NCBI RefSeq assembly: GCF_002979975.1
Contig: NZ_PCQD01000013.1
Coordinates: forward strand, 1 to 64,000
DNA from: Pseudomonas sp. MYb185
GTDB lineage: Bacteria > Pseudomonadota > Gammaproteobacteria > Pseudomonadales > Pseudomonadaceae
Length of the DNA: 64,000 bases
Reading direction: 5' to 3'
Position numbers and translations under genes: made by a program
The notes under the pieces: model-generated
What the model was told of the DNA's origin: nothing
What the model saw: the letters and a program-made list of their open reading frames with translations, nothing else
Databases searched by the model: none
Shown here: in pieces, positions 54,145-63,263 of the stretch
Layout: every line of letters begins with the position of its first letter
Numbering within the stretch: position 1 is the stretch's first letter

Positions 54145-54455
54145 TGGCAGCTCCAGCCCTGTACCGCCTGTTCAGATCCAGGTCCGCGGAGCTGGTCAGC
54201 CGCAGCATCGCCGCGCTGTTCGGCGGCTACCTGCTGGCCTTCGGCTTTACCGCCTTCTTCAGCGTCTATCTGCCGTTTTCCCGCCCCAACCGCGTGGTCA
54301 CGGCCAGTCTGCTGTGCTTCGCTGTCTGGGTTGCTGCTGCCATCTATGCCTTCGCCGCGCGTAGCCCGACACGTGCCTGGCTAGTGCTGGTCATCACCAC
54401 TGCCGTCGCCTATTCGGCCGCCTATCTCCCCACTGAATGGAGATTGCGTCCATGA
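54144..54455 (+). CDS. DUF3649 membrane protein of iron uptake operon
   Basis: A 103-residue protein with three membrane segments (LFGGYLLAFGFTAFFSVYLP; VVTASLLCFAVWVAAAIYAF; AWLVLVITTAVAYSAAYLP) of the DUF3649 family, which travels with PepSY proteins and siderophore receptors. Start overlaps the receptor stop (TGATG) and its stop overlaps the PepSY start (ATGA). Confidence 0.87.
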   Translation: MAAPALYRLFRSRSAELVSRSIAALFGGYLLAFGFTAFFSVYLPFSRPNRVVTASLLCFAVWVAAAIYAFAARSPTRAWLVLVITTAVAYSAAYLPTEWRLRP

Positions 54456-55981
54456 AACTGCGCCAAGCCATGACCGGCCTGCATACCTGGGGCGGGCTGC
54501 TGCCCAGCTGGCTGTTGTTCGTCATCATCTTCACCGGCACCCTGGCCTGCTTCGACAAGGAACTGGAACGCTGGATGCGCCCGGCATTGCATGTCCCGGC
54601 CAGCGAAACGGTCATGAGCACGGACGCCATCAGCACCTGGCTGGGCGACAACATCAGCGCACCATTGCATGCCTACTGGATGCATGGGCCTACGGATCGC
54701 GCACCCTACTGGCAACTCGGCTGGGAGGAAGACGCCACCGGCGTACGCGGCAAGGCCGCATTCGACCCAGCCAACGGTCAGCGCCTGGCCGACACCCTGG
54801 GCGGCGAGTTCTTCTTCACCCTGCACTACAACCTGCATGCCGGTCAGCTCGGCATGTATATCGTCGGCCTTGCCGGCATGTTCATGCTGACGGCGCTGGT
54901 CTCCGGCATCATCATCCACCGGCGGATATTCAAGGACTTCTTCACCCTGAGGCCCAATGCCAACGGCCAACGTGCCTGGCTGGACGCCCACAACCTGTTC
55001 GGTGTCATCGGCCTGCCCTTTCACCTGGTACTGGCCTACACCGGCGTCGCGGTGTTCGTCGCCTCCTATATGCCCGCCGGCGCCCTGGTGGCCTACAACG
55101 GCGACCCGATGGCTTTCTATTCCGAGGTCCAGGGAGGCTACCACCGCAACGAACTGCACCAACCACCTGGCACACCGGTATCCATCGACGGGCTGATCGA
55201 GGATGCACGACAGCACTGGCAAACCAGCGATATCGGCTGGGTCATCGTCGAACACCCACACGACGCCTCTTCGATCGTCAGCGTTCGCCGCCTGGATCCA
55301 TCCCGTATCGGCTCGCCCCAGGATGCACTGAGTTACGACGCCTTCACCGGTGAACTGCTCAACCAACAGCAGGCACCCAGCGCCTACCGTGCGTATATCT
55401 GGCTGGTCGGCCTGCATATGGCCCAGTTTGGCGGGCAGATCGTCCGCGTGTTGTACGGCTTGCTGGGGTTGGCCGGCTGCATGATGCTGGTCGCCGGCAA
55501 TAACGTCTGGCTACGCAAGCGCGCCAAGCGCCAGAGCCCCGGCCTGACCCTGGTGCGAGCGCTGAATACCGCCGTGTTCTTCGGTCTTCCCATCGCCTCC
55601 CTCGCCCTGCTCTGGGGCAATCGGTTTATCCCCAGTGAGCTGACGTCCCGGACCACCGCGGAAGCGTGGAGCTTCGCCGGGGCCTGGCTGCTGGTCACCC
55701 TCTTTGCCCTTCTCACCCATCGCCAGCCAACGCGCCAGACCAGGACACTGTTCGCCGTGCTGGGCCTGCTTGGCCTCGGACTCCCGTTGGTCAACTATCT
55801 GACCACGACGGATGGGCACCTGCTGGCGACCATCAACCACGCCCCCATGCTGGCCGCAGTGGACCTGGTAATGCTGCTGACTGGCGGCCTTTGCAGCTGG
55901 AGAGCGGTCAAGGCATCTTCGCCAACGGCTGACAAAGGGATCGCGGGCGGGCAAGACGTCGACCAGGAGTTGGCCGGATGA
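54452..55981 (+). CDS. PepSY-associated TM helix protein (putative ferric-siderophore reductase)
   Basis: A 509-residue inner-membrane protein with PepSY_TM architecture: GLHTWGGLLPSWLLFVIIFTGT near the N-terminus, HYNLHAGQLGMYIVGLAGMFML and a large periplasmic part, then several helices. Membrane histidines (LHTW, LHYNLH, DAHNLFG) may bind haem. Relatives such as FoxB/FsrB reduce iron in periplasmic siderophores. Coupled to DUF3649 upstream and DUF3325 downstream (overlap of 4 nt). Confidence 0.88.
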   Translation: MKLRQAMTGLHTWGGLLPSWLLFVIIFTGTLACFDKELERWMRPALHVPASETVMSTDAISTWLGDNISAPLHAYWMHGPTDRAPYWQLGWEEDATGVRGKAAFDPANGQRLADTLGGEFFFTLHYNLHAGQLGMYIVGLAGMFMLTALVSGIIIHRRIFKDFFTLRPNANGQRAWLDAHNLFGVIGLPFHLVLAYTGVAVFVASYMPAGALVAYNGDPMAFYSEVQGGYHRNELHQPPGTPVSIDGLIEDARQHWQTSDIGWVIVEHPHDASSIVSVRRLDPSRIGSPQDALSYDAFTGELLNQQQAPSAYRAYIWLVGLHMAQFGGQIVRVLYGLLGLAGCMMLVAGNNVWLRKRAKRQSPGLTLVRALNTAVFFGLPIASLALLWGNRFIPSELTSRTTAEAWSFAGAWLLVTLFALLTHRQPTRQTRTLFAVLGLLGLGLPLVNYLTTTDGHLLATINHAPMLAAVDLVMLLTGGLCSWRAVKASSPTADKGIAGGQDVDQELAG

Positions 55982-56265
55982 GCCTGATCACCTTTGCGTT
56001 GGCCTGTACCGGTATGCTTGCCCTGTGCCTGGCCATGACCCGGCATTACCGCGACCTGTTCAACACCCACCCAGCTCCCAGCCGACGCGCCTCCCTGCGT
56101 CTGTTCGGCAGCGTCTTGCTGGCGGGATGTACTGCCGGGAATATGGCAACCCAGGGCATGGCGATCGGAGGGGTGGTCGCCATCGGTCAGATCATGCTCG
56201 CAGGGTTGGTAGCGGGGCTGGGACTGGCCTGGAAAATGGCACGGCAGCCAGGCGCCCCACGCTAG
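55978..56265 (+). CDS. DUF3325 membrane protein
   Basis: A 95-residue protein with three hydrophobic segments (ITFALACTGMLALCLAMTRH; FGSVLLAGCTAGNMA; GGVVAIGQIMLAGLVAGLGL) of the DUF3325 family, the usual last gene of PepSY/DUF3649 iron operons. Its start overlaps the PepSY stop. Confidence 0.87.
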   Translation: MSLITFALACTGMLALCLAMTRHYRDLFNTHPAPSRRASLRLFGSVLLAGCTAGNMATQGMAIGGVVAIGQIMLAGLVAGLGLAWKMARQPGAPR

Positions 56266-56457
56266 CGCCGGACAGAATCCTGGCGCTTTTTCCGCCCCTC
56301 TCCCCTCCTGCCACCGACCGCCACCATACCGTTCATCAACCTGGTGCACTACCTACCCCAAACGGACGAGGCCGGGTCTGGAATACTCGCCTACTCTCCG
56401 AACCAATGGATAGATCCGGCATGGCGCCAAATAAAACCCGAAAAAAAGGGGCCAACC

Positions 56458-56631
56458 ATGAAAGTAAAAAGATGGCCGTTCTGGCCAGTGTTCGCCATGG
56501 GCATGTTGATTGCCCTGGTAGCCGCAGTGGAAGTGCATAGCGCAACCGGAAGTCGGGTCACGCAGTGTTCTCCCCCTTCGCCGATGTGTGGTGCGCCGAC
56601 GGTCACCATCAGCAGGTTGTTCATTCCCTGA
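56458..56631 (+). CDS. Small exported peptide candidate, unknown
   Basis: A 57-codon frame with AAAAAAAGGGG ahead of the ATG, a signal-peptide-like start (MKVKRWPFWPVFAMGMLIAL, ending VHSA) and a short mature part rich in Ser/Pro/Cys (VTQCSPPSPMCGAPTVTISR). It may form one disulfide. No family recognised. It has its own short gap on both sides and an inverted repeat after it. Confidence 0.5.
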   Translation: MKVKRWPFWPVFAMGMLIALVAAVEVHSATGSRVTQCSPPSPMCGAPTVTISRLFIP

Positions 56632-56659
56632 GCCGCCGGTCCACAGGCTGTCAGGTAAG

Positions 56660-56684
56660 AGCCTTGCTGTCAGACAGCAAGGCT
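56660..56684 (+). terminator. Hairpin after the 57-codon gene
   Basis: AGCCTTGCTGT-CAG-ACAGCAAGGCT, an 11-bp perfect stem 28 nt past the stop. No U-tract follows, so terminator activity is uncertain. The rest of 56685-56869 shows no gene. Confidence 0.5.
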
Positions 56685-56869
56685 TAGCTGCCGGGACACC
56701 CCGAACCGGTCAGTGATGCCTGCCGTAACGCTATTCATCACTTTGCAGCCCTTGTACCCCCTCGGAGCAAGCGCACCCGGTATGTCGTACCGCCAGGACG
56801 CGAGCCTGCGCTGGCGACAGCTTGTACAATCCCTTTTCGCCGGATACTCATTTGTTAAGGGAATGCTCC

Positions 56870-57529
56870 ATGCAACTTGCCATAGCCGCCATCATCGCCC
56901 TGCTGCCGATCATCAACCCGTTCAGCACCGCTCCCATGTTTCTCGCCATTACCGAGGGTGATACCGAAGCCGAGCGCCGGGAGCAGGCACGCAAGGCCGT
57001 GATCTACATGGTGTGCATTCTGGTGGCATTCCTGGTGGGCGGCAGCTTCATCATGACCTTCTTTGGCCTGTCACTACCGGGACTGCGGATCGCCGGCGGC
57101 ATCCTGGTCGCAGGCGTGGGCATGCGCATGCTCTACCCCAAGGACAACGGCGTGCAGACCAAGGCCGAGCATCTGGAATCCAAGCGCAAGCGGGATGTAT
57201 CCTTCACCCCGCTGGCCATGCCCAGCCTGGCCGGCCCCGGGGCCATTTCGGTGACCATCGGTCTGACCTCCCTGGCCAAGGGCTGGCTGGACTTCGTCTC
57301 CATCATCATTGGCATCCTGGCGGTGGCGGCGATCGTCTACCTCACCCTGCGCCTGTCCACCCGCCTGGTGAAGATCCTCGGCGTCAACGGTCTGCATGCC
57401 ATGACCAAGATCATGGGCTTTCTGATCCTGTGCGTCGGGGTACAGTTCATCGTCAACGGCGTGATCGACGTGGCCTCCAGCCCGGAGCTGGTGCATGGCA
57501 TTCTGCGGGTTCTTGAAGAGGCGCGTTAA
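56870..57529 (+). CDS. MarC family membrane protein
   Basis: A 219-residue protein with six membrane helices and the MarC signatures ALLPIINPFSTAPMFLAIT and MPSLAGPGAISVTIGLTS. Despite the name, MarC is not shown to cause multidrug resistance; function unknown. Start at ATG 56870 with AAGGGAA upstream. Confidence 0.9.
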   Translation: MQLAIAAIIALLPIINPFSTAPMFLAITEGDTEAERREQARKAVIYMVCILVAFLVGGSFIMTFFGLSLPGLRIAGGILVAGVGMRMLYPKDNGVQTKAEHLESKRKRDVSFTPLAMPSLAGPGAISVTIGLTSLAKGWLDFVSIIIGILAVAAIVYLTLRLSTRLVKILGVNGLHAMTKIMGFLILCVGVQFIVNGVIDVASSPELVHGILRVLEEAR

Positions 57530-57595
57530 GTCGCTGCGAAGGCCGAATCGGTTACCATGGCCTTCGATGAAAGCAGGCCAGGGAAGAGAGAGTTC

Positions 57596-58519
57596 ATGTC
57601 GTACCCCATAGAGCAGAAGTTGGTAATCGCAGTAGCCTCAAGCGCACTCTTCGACCTCTCTGAATCCGACCAGGTATTCCGTGAAGAGGGAGAAAAGGCC
57701 TACCGGGAGTATCAACAGGAGCATCTGCGTACACCTCTGGCAAAAGGCGTAGCCTTCCCGTTTGTCCGCCGCTTCCTGAGCATCAATCGTAACTTTCCGG
57801 AAAAGTGCCCGGTGGAGGTGGTTCTGTTATCCCGGAACTCGGCCATAACCGGCAAACGCGTATTCAATTCCATCGCGCATCACGGGCTCGACATCAGCCG
57901 CGCTGCCTTCCTCGAAGGCAAGTCACCCTATTCCTACATCCCGGCCTTCAATGCCTCGCTGTTCCTGAGTGCCAACGAAGCAGATGTCTCCCAGGCCATC
58001 GACTATGGGCACCCGGCGGGTACGGTGCTGCCCAGTCATGTGGTGGATGACGAGGATGATGTCGAGCTGCGCATCGCCTTCGACTTTGACGGCGTGATCG
58101 CCGATGATGCCTCAGAGAGAGTTTACAAGGCAGGGTCGTTAGCCGAATTTCAGGCGCATGAGACGATCCACTCGCACACTCCACATACACCAGGCCCCCT
58201 GGCCGATCTTTTCCGCAAACTGTCGCATCTTCAGCGCCTGGAAGATCAGGCAGTGGAAGCGGACCCGAACTATCATCGTGTATTGCGCACCGCCATTGTC
58301 ACGGCACGCAATGCGCCTTCACATGAGCGCGTGATAACCACGCTGGAGCACTGGGGCGTGAACGCAAACGAGGTCTTCTTTCTTGGCGGCATGAAGAAAG
58401 ACCGGATTCTGACGGTACTCAAGCCCCACATGTTTTTTGATGACCAACGCTCACATCTGGAATCGGAAGCTGGTGATATCCCCATGGTGCATATTCCGTT
58501 TGGGGTAGCGAACCTTTAG
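57596..58519 (+). CDS. 5'-nucleotidase (cytosolic NT5C1-like family)
   Basis: A 307-residue protein of the 5'-nucleotidase family PF06189. It has LVIAVASSALFDL at the start, an HAD-like motif FDFDGVIADD (D163, D165), TAIVTARNAPSHERVITTL, and a C-terminal FFLGGMKKDRIL / FFDDQ. Hydrolyses nucleoside monophosphates in characterised relatives. Start at MSYPIEQK with GGGAAGAG upstream. Confidence 0.87.
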   Translation: MSYPIEQKLVIAVASSALFDLSESDQVFREEGEKAYREYQQEHLRTPLAKGVAFPFVRRFLSINRNFPEKCPVEVVLLSRNSAITGKRVFNSIAHHGLDISRAAFLEGKSPYSYIPAFNASLFLSANEADVSQAIDYGHPAGTVLPSHVVDDEDDVELRIAFDFDGVIADDASERVYKAGSLAEFQAHETIHSHTPHTPGPLADLFRKLSHLQRLEDQAVEADPNYHRVLRTAIVTARNAPSHERVITTLEHWGVNANEVFFLGGMKKDRILTVLKPHMFFDDQRSHLESEAGDIPMVHIPFGVANL

Positions 58520-58635
58520 GAACGCGCAATTCTCCACCACTCCTGAAGTCAATTACGGTGGACAAGACGGAACCGGCCGTTACAATGGCCCCGCTCTACC
58601 CGGTCGCAGCCTACCCGGACAAAACAAGGACACCT

Positions 58636-59343
58636 ATGAACGCTTTACTGATCTGCTCCGGCGGATTCGACTCCGTGACCCTGGCCTACCGGCTGGCGGC
58701 GGAGCAGTCCCTCGGCACCCTGCTGACCTTCGACTACGGTCAGCGCCACCGCAAGGAAATCGATGCAGCCCGCCAGTGCGCTGAGCGGCTCGCAGTGCCT
58801 CACCTGGTCATGGACATCGGTCATATCGGTCGCCAGCTGTCTGGCTCGGCCCTGACTGACGACATCGCCGTGCCCCACGGGCACTACAGCGAAGAGAACA
58901 TGAAGGTGACGGTGGTGCCCAACCGCAACGCCATCATGCTCACCATTGCCTTCGGCGTGGCTGCTGCCCGCAATCTCGATACCGTGGCTCTGGCGGTGCA
59001 TGGCGGCGATCACTTCATCTATCCCGACTGCCGCCCTGACTTCATCCGCCTGTTCGGCGAGATGCAAGCCAAAGCGCTGGAAGGCGTAGCCGAGGTGGCG
59101 CTGCTGGCTCCCTACGTCAACACGGACAAGACCGAGATCGCCCGGGACGCGGCGCGCTTTGCAGTGCCGGTGGCTGACACCTGGTCCTGCTACGAGGGCG
59201 GCGATCTGCACTGCGGCCGCTGCGGTACCTGCGTGGAGCGCATCGAAGCCATGGCCCTGGCCGGGGTGGCCGATCCCACGTCCTATAAAGATACGCAGTA
59301 CTGGCGCGAAGCGGTGGCGAGGGTGACCCCATGTACACGATAA
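58636..59343 (+). CDS. queC: 7-cyano-7-deazaguanine synthase
   Basis: Converts 7-carboxy-7-deazaguanine to preQ0 with ATP and ammonia. The 235-residue protein has the PP-loop SGGFDSVT, the conserved YGQRHRKEIDAA and NRNAIMLTIAFG, and the zinc cysteines in SCYEGGDLHCGRCGTC. AAGGACACCT precedes the ATG. It overlaps queD by 13 nt, in a compact queC-queD-queE operon. Confidence 0.95.
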   Translation: MNALLICSGGFDSVTLAYRLAAEQSLGTLLTFDYGQRHRKEIDAARQCAERLAVPHLVMDIGHIGRQLSGSALTDDIAVPHGHYSEENMKVTVVPNRNAIMLTIAFGVAAARNLDTVALAVHGGDHFIYPDCRPDFIRLFGEMQAKALEGVAEVALLAPYVNTDKTEIARDAARFAVPVADTWSCYEGGDLHCGRCGTCVERIEAMALAGVADPTSYKDTQYWREAVARVTPCTR

Positions 59344-59687
59344 GAAAAGAGTTTCACTTTTCCGCCTCCCACCAGCTCAAGCAGATGCCCGATGGGCATC
59401 CTTGCGCCCGCCTGCATGGCCACAACTACGTGGTGGTGCTCGAATTGCGGAGCGAGACCCTCGACCAGTACGGTTTCGTTCGTGACTACCTGGAACTCAA
59501 GGCGTTCAAGGAGTACATCGACACCGAGCTGGATCACCGCCACCTCAACGAGGTGCTGGGCGATGAATGCACCACCGCCGAGCGCCTGGCCCGACACCTG
59601 TACGACTGGGCCCGGGCTCGCTGGCCAGAAGTGAGCGCAGTGGCAGTATCGGAGACACCCAAGACCTGGGCGGAGTACCGGCCGTGA
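59331..59687 (+). CDS. queD: 6-carboxy-5,6,7,8-tetrahydropterin synthase
   Basis: A 118-residue QueD: first zinc His in FSASHQL, catalytic Cys25 in HPCARLHGHNY with the HxH zinc pair, and the conserved LDHRHLNE and VAVSETPKTWAEY. Makes CPH4 from dihydroneopterin triphosphate, the first pathway-specific step in queuosine/preQ0 synthesis. Overlaps queC and queE. Confidence 0.95.
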   Translation: MYTIRKEFHFSASHQLKQMPDGHPCARLHGHNYVVVLELRSETLDQYGFVRDYLELKAFKEYIDTELDHRHLNEVLGDECTTAERLARHLYDWARARWPEVSAVAVSETPKTWAEYRP

Positions 59688-60400
59688 TCGCCATCAGTGA
59701 GATCTTCGGCCCCACCATCCAGGGCGAAGGAGCGCTGATCGGCGTACCCACGGTCTTCGTGCGCACCGGTGGCTGCGACTTTCGCTGCAGTTGGTGCGAT
59801 ACGCTCTATGCCGTGGAGCCACGCTTCAAAGCCGACTGGCAAAGCATGACCGCAGAGGCGATCCTTTCCGAGGTGAACCGGCTGAGTGGCGGCGAGCCGA
59901 TACTGGTGACACTTTCCGGCGGCAATCCGGCGCTGCAACCACTCGATGAACTGCTGCGGTCCGGCCACCAACAGGGCCACAGCTTTGCCATGGAAACCCA
60001 GGGCAGCCGGGCTCAGCCCTGGTTCGAACAGCTCGATCACCTGACGCTCAGTCCCAAGCCGCCTTCCTCGGGCATGCCCTTTCGCCGTGAGCGCCTGGAG
60101 GCCTGCCTGGCCGCCGCAGGGGCCGCCACCAAGGTCACTCTCAAGCTGGTGATCGCCGACGAAGCAGACTACCAATGGGCCAAAGCCCTGGCAGCCGACT
60201 ACCCCCATTTGTCACTGTATCTGCAGCCCTGCAATCCCGCCCCGGCCACGCCCGAGCAACCGGAGCGGGAGACCGACATACAGGCACTGAACGCCCAGTT
60301 GCGCTGGTTGGTGGAGCGAATAACCGCTGACCGCTGGTACCGGCCGCGGATACTGCCGCAGCTGCATGTGCTGATCTGGAATAACGAACGGGGCGTGTAA
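59684..60400 (+). CDS. queE: 7-carboxy-7-deazaguanine synthase (radical SAM)
   Basis: A 238-residue radical SAM enzyme turning CPH4 into 7-carboxy-7-deazaguanine. It starts (GTG, overlapping the queD stop) with ISEIFGPTIQGEGALIG and has the cluster motif TGGCDFRCSWCDT (CxxxCxxC). The LSGGNPALQP and LSPKPPSSG segments are typical. No queF, tgt or queA is adjacent. Confidence 0.94.
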   Translation: MIAISEIFGPTIQGEGALIGVPTVFVRTGGCDFRCSWCDTLYAVEPRFKADWQSMTAEAILSEVNRLSGGEPILVTLSGGNPALQPLDELLRSGHQQGHSFAMETQGSRAQPWFEQLDHLTLSPKPPSSGMPFRRERLEACLAAAGAATKVTLKLVIADEADYQWAKALAADYPHLSLYLQPCNPAPATPEQPERETDIQALNAQLRWLVERITADRWYRPRILPQLHVLIWNNERGV

Positions 60401-60428
60401 CACCTTAATCCTTCAACCTGCAATCTTC

Positions 60429-60469
60429 TTGATCTGCCTCAAGTCGCTGCTGGCGGCGGTGTTTATACT
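60429..60469 (+). promoter_or_regulatory. Anr/FNR-type promoter of the cytochrome c gene
   Basis: TTGATCTGCCTCAA (60429-60442) fits TTGAT-N4-ATCAA at 9 of 10 fixed positions. A TATACT -10 element lies at 60464-60469. With a start site near 60476 the box centre falls at about -40.5, the class II activator position. Confidence 0.75.
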
Positions 60470-60497
60470 TTGCGCTTTTCTGACGGCAGGATGCCCC

Positions 60498-61139
60498 ATG
60501 ATTCGCACTATTTCCTTGAGCAGCCTGGTGTTGGTACTGGGGTTGGGCAGCGCATTCCTTGTGCACGCCGGCACCACAGACGACGCCATGCTTCAACTTG
60601 AAACCATCATGGCAGATGAAGGCAAGCGGCACGCCAGCTACGCTGCCGGGCACGAGCGCATTCGCTTCTGCGGTTACTGCCACGGCGAAGATGGCAACAG
60701 CAAGCGCGATTACATCCCCAACCTGGCGGCCCAGCATCCGCAGTATCTATTCGAGCAATTCGAGAAGTTCGGTGACGGTCGCCGTGACGACTACGTGATG
60801 TCAAAACTGGCAAAAGCGCTGTCACAGCAAGAGCGCATCGATATTGCCGTCTACTACAGTCAACAGACTGCCAACCCGCGCCCAGACGGCGACCCGGCTC
60901 TGGCTGCGGCGGGCGAGCCCCTGTATGAGCGTCACTGCTCATCCTGCCACGGTGCAAACGCTCAGGGTGTCAGGGACATGCCCCGGCTGGCCGGACAACC
61001 TGCACAGTATCTTGAACTCGCCCTGAAACGGTTCAAGGAAATGGACCCGCAGCAGAACAACTCGCCCATGATAGGGGTAGCCAGGATGCTGAGTGACAAC
61101 GACATCGGCGCAGTAGCCACCTACCTGCAAGGCAGGTAG
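60498..61139 (+). CDS. Di-haem cytochrome c (cytochrome c4-like)
   Basis: A 213-residue periplasmic protein with a signal peptide (ending VHA) and two haem c domains: CGYCH (C58-H62) and CSSCH (C147-H151). Distal Met candidates follow in each half (DYVMSKLA; NNSPMIGVARM). This is the c4-type layout, an electron donor to terminal oxidases. Start at MIRTISLSS with GCAGGAT upstream. An Anr-type promoter precedes it. Confidence 0.9.
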   Translation: MIRTISLSSLVLVLGLGSAFLVHAGTTDDAMLQLETIMADEGKRHASYAAGHERIRFCGYCHGEDGNSKRDYIPNLAAQHPQYLFEQFEKFGDGRRDDYVMSKLAKALSQQERIDIAVYYSQQTANPRPDGDPALAAAGEPLYERHCSSCHGANAQGVRDMPRLAGQPAQYLELALKRFKEMDPQQNNSPMIGVARMLSDNDIGAVATYLQGR

Positions 61140-61141
61140 GT
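61119..61141 (+). terminator. Hairpin over the cytochrome c stop codon
   Basis: ACCTACCTGC-AAG-GCAGGTAGGT, a 10-bp perfect stem that includes the stop codon. No U-tract follows. The 61142-61305 gap has no gene; it holds the Shine-Dalgarno and probable promoter of the esterase gene. Confidence 0.5.
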
Positions 61142-61305
61142 TCGAGCAACGCAAAATAGCCCATTAACCAGTCGCTATATATCCCTCGCTTATTTTGCGA
61201 CATGAACAATCATTCGCATCTACGGTGATTTTGGCTCGTTGAAAGTGCCAAAAGGACTGTCTTGCCTTCCGTCCTCTGATAAAAATAATACTCAGGAGAA
61301 GCTCG

Positions 61306-63168
61306 ATGTATAGTCGCGCAACTAGTAAGGCCCGCTCCACCTCACCGCAACGCCATCTTCTGGTGACCGCCCTTTCCCTGGCTGCTGGTTCATTATTGCT
61401 GGCCGGTTGCCTTGGTGGCGGAGGCGGTAGCTCCTCCAGCAAACCAGGCAATCGTGCGCAGTTAACCCTCACCAATGGCGAGGTTATCGGCCTGGCCACG
61501 GAGGATGTGCTGGCCTGGCATGGTATTCCCTACGCCCAGCCGCCTGTCGATGAGCTACGCTGGCGTGCACCGCTACCGCCGCAGGACTGGAGCGGCACGC
61601 TGGATGCCCGCGAGCGGGGCCCCGAATGCGTGCAGGCTGAAACCACCACCCAATGGCAGCGCACCTCGAACATGGTCGGTGACGAGGACTGCCTGACTGT
61701 CGATATCTATCGCCCCAACCGCGGCGACTTCCAGGATGAAGCATTGCCCGTCTACGTCTGGATTCATGGCGGCTCGAACAACTTCGGTACCGCCAAACAG
61801 TATGACGGCAGTGCTCTGGCCAAGCATTCGGACGTGATCGTCGTGGTCGTACAGTACCGTCTGGGCCCGCTGGGCTGGTTCTTCCACCCGGATGTGCAGA
61901 CCGCTGGTGCCGACCCACTCTCCGACTCCGGCAACTTTGGCACCCTGGACACCATTCGCGCGCTGGAATGGGTGCAGGCCAATATCGCTGATTTCGGCGG
62001 TGATCCGGATAATGTCACCATCACCGGCGAATCCGCCGGCGCCCACAACGTACTCAACCTGATGGTCTCACCCGAAGCATCCGGGCTTTTCCATCGCGCC
62101 ATGTCACAGAGTGGGTCGATGAATACCCGTAGCCCCTCCTCCGCACGCACCTCGACCAACAGCCATATCGAATGGTTGATCCGTCTGCTGGAAGACCGCA
62201 AGACCCCGGATTCCCCGATAACTGCCGATCAAGCCAGGCAGATGCGCGAAGACATGGAAGCCGCAGGCACACTGGGAGAATACCTGCGCGCGGCCGAAGG
62301 CAGGGATCTGTACCAGGCGGTCTTCAACTACAGTTCGCTCAGCGCCTATGGCGCCATCGAGGACGGCACGGTGATCCCTACCGGCGGCTGGATTCCCAGC
62401 TTTACCAGTGGTGATTTCAACAATGTGCCGCTGATCCTGGGCGCCAACGAGTACGAGCAGAAATCATTCATGCCGCTGTATGGCGCCGCCGTGAAAGGAG
62501 CGCTGCCTGACGTACCCTCGCCGCCAGACAAGACCTGGCTGGATCTGCTGGATGTCGCCTTTGAAGGCAACCAGACCCTGGACGATGTGCTGCCCACCCA
62601 GAAGGACAAGGATACTTACGAGATCACCGGTTATCACGGCGGCCGCGCCTGGCGAGCCAAATATGTGGATCAACTGGCCCGCCTGATCAGCGAGCACCAG
62701 CCAGCCACCTATGCCTATGATTTCCGCTGGGGCACCCAGTCCGGTCCTTTGCCCTTCAACTTTATCTATGGCGCGGGGCACGCAGCGGATATCTCGTTCT
62801 TCTTCGGCGCCGGCGAAGGCCTGTTCGAACTGCCCTTTACCGAGCAGAACGAACCAGGTCGAGTCGCCCTGCAGGAAGCGATGATGAACTACCTGGCGGA
62901 TTTTGCCCGGGACGGTGACCCCAACGGCACCTACAGCGAGGCACAACCCGAATGGGCCAACTGGACGCCCGCATCCGGCCAAGACAAGGTAATTATCTTT
63001 GACGCCACCAATGCAGAGACGGATATCAGCATGTCTGCCGAGGAGCTGACCTTGGCCGAGGTCAATGCCGCCTGGGTCGCAGCACTTACCGCAGCGGACC
63101 TGACTCCGCAGGAGATAGCCACACTACCGGGGATCTTTGGCCAATCTGCGAACTATTCCACACCTTGA
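61306..63168 (+). CDS. Carboxylesterase type B, lipoprotein
   Basis: A 620-residue alpha/beta-hydrolase of the carboxylesterase/cholinesterase family. Lipobox LLAGC (Cys35) is followed by a Gly/Ser linker. Oxyanion hole HGG at 154-156, nucleophile Ser243 in GESAG, catalytic His in YGAGHAAD. Larger than cytosolic forms and probably anchored in the outer membrane. Substrate unknown. Monocistronic. Confidence 0.9.
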   Translation: MYSRATSKARSTSPQRHLLVTALSLAAGSLLLAGCLGGGGGSSSSKPGNRAQLTLTNGEVIGLATEDVLAWHGIPYAQPPVDELRWRAPLPPQDWSGTLDARERGPECVQAETTTQWQRTSNMVGDEDCLTVDIYRPNRGDFQDEALPVYVWIHGGSNNFGTAKQYDGSALAKHSDVIVVVVQYRLGPLGWFFHPDVQTAGADPLSDSGNFGTLDTIRALEWVQANIADFGGDPDNVTITGESAGAHNVLNLMVSPEASGLFHRAMSQSGSMNTRSPSSARTSTNSHIEWLIRLLEDRKTPDSPITADQARQMREDMEAAGTLGEYLRAAEGRDLYQAVFNYSSLSAYGAIEDGTVIPTGGWIPSFTSGDFNNVPLILGANEYEQKSFMPLYGAAVKGALPDVPSPPDKTWLDLLDVAFEGNQTLDDVLPTQKDKDTYEITGYHGGRAWRAKYVDQLARLISEHQPATYAYDFRWGTQSGPLPFNFIYGAGHAADISFFFGAGEGLFELPFTEQNEPGRVALQEAMMNYLADFARDGDPNGTYSEAQPEWANWTPASGQDKVIIFDATNAETDISMSAEELTLAEVNAAWVAALTAADLTPQEIATLPGIFGQSANYSTP

Positions 63169-63188
63169 GGGCACTCATTAAAGGCAGG

Positions 63189-63223
63189 GCTTCCCCCGGC
63201 TGTGTGACAGCAGTTGGGGAAGC
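63189..63223 (+). terminator. Hairpin after the carboxylesterase gene
   Basis: GCTTCCCC (63189-63196) pairs with GGGGAAGC (63216-63223), 20 nt past the stop, with a 19-nt loop. Weak as an intrinsic terminator. Confidence 0.45.
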
Positions 63224-63263
63224 AAATGACTCAGGCACGATAACAGTCTCAAGTTCGCCTGAC

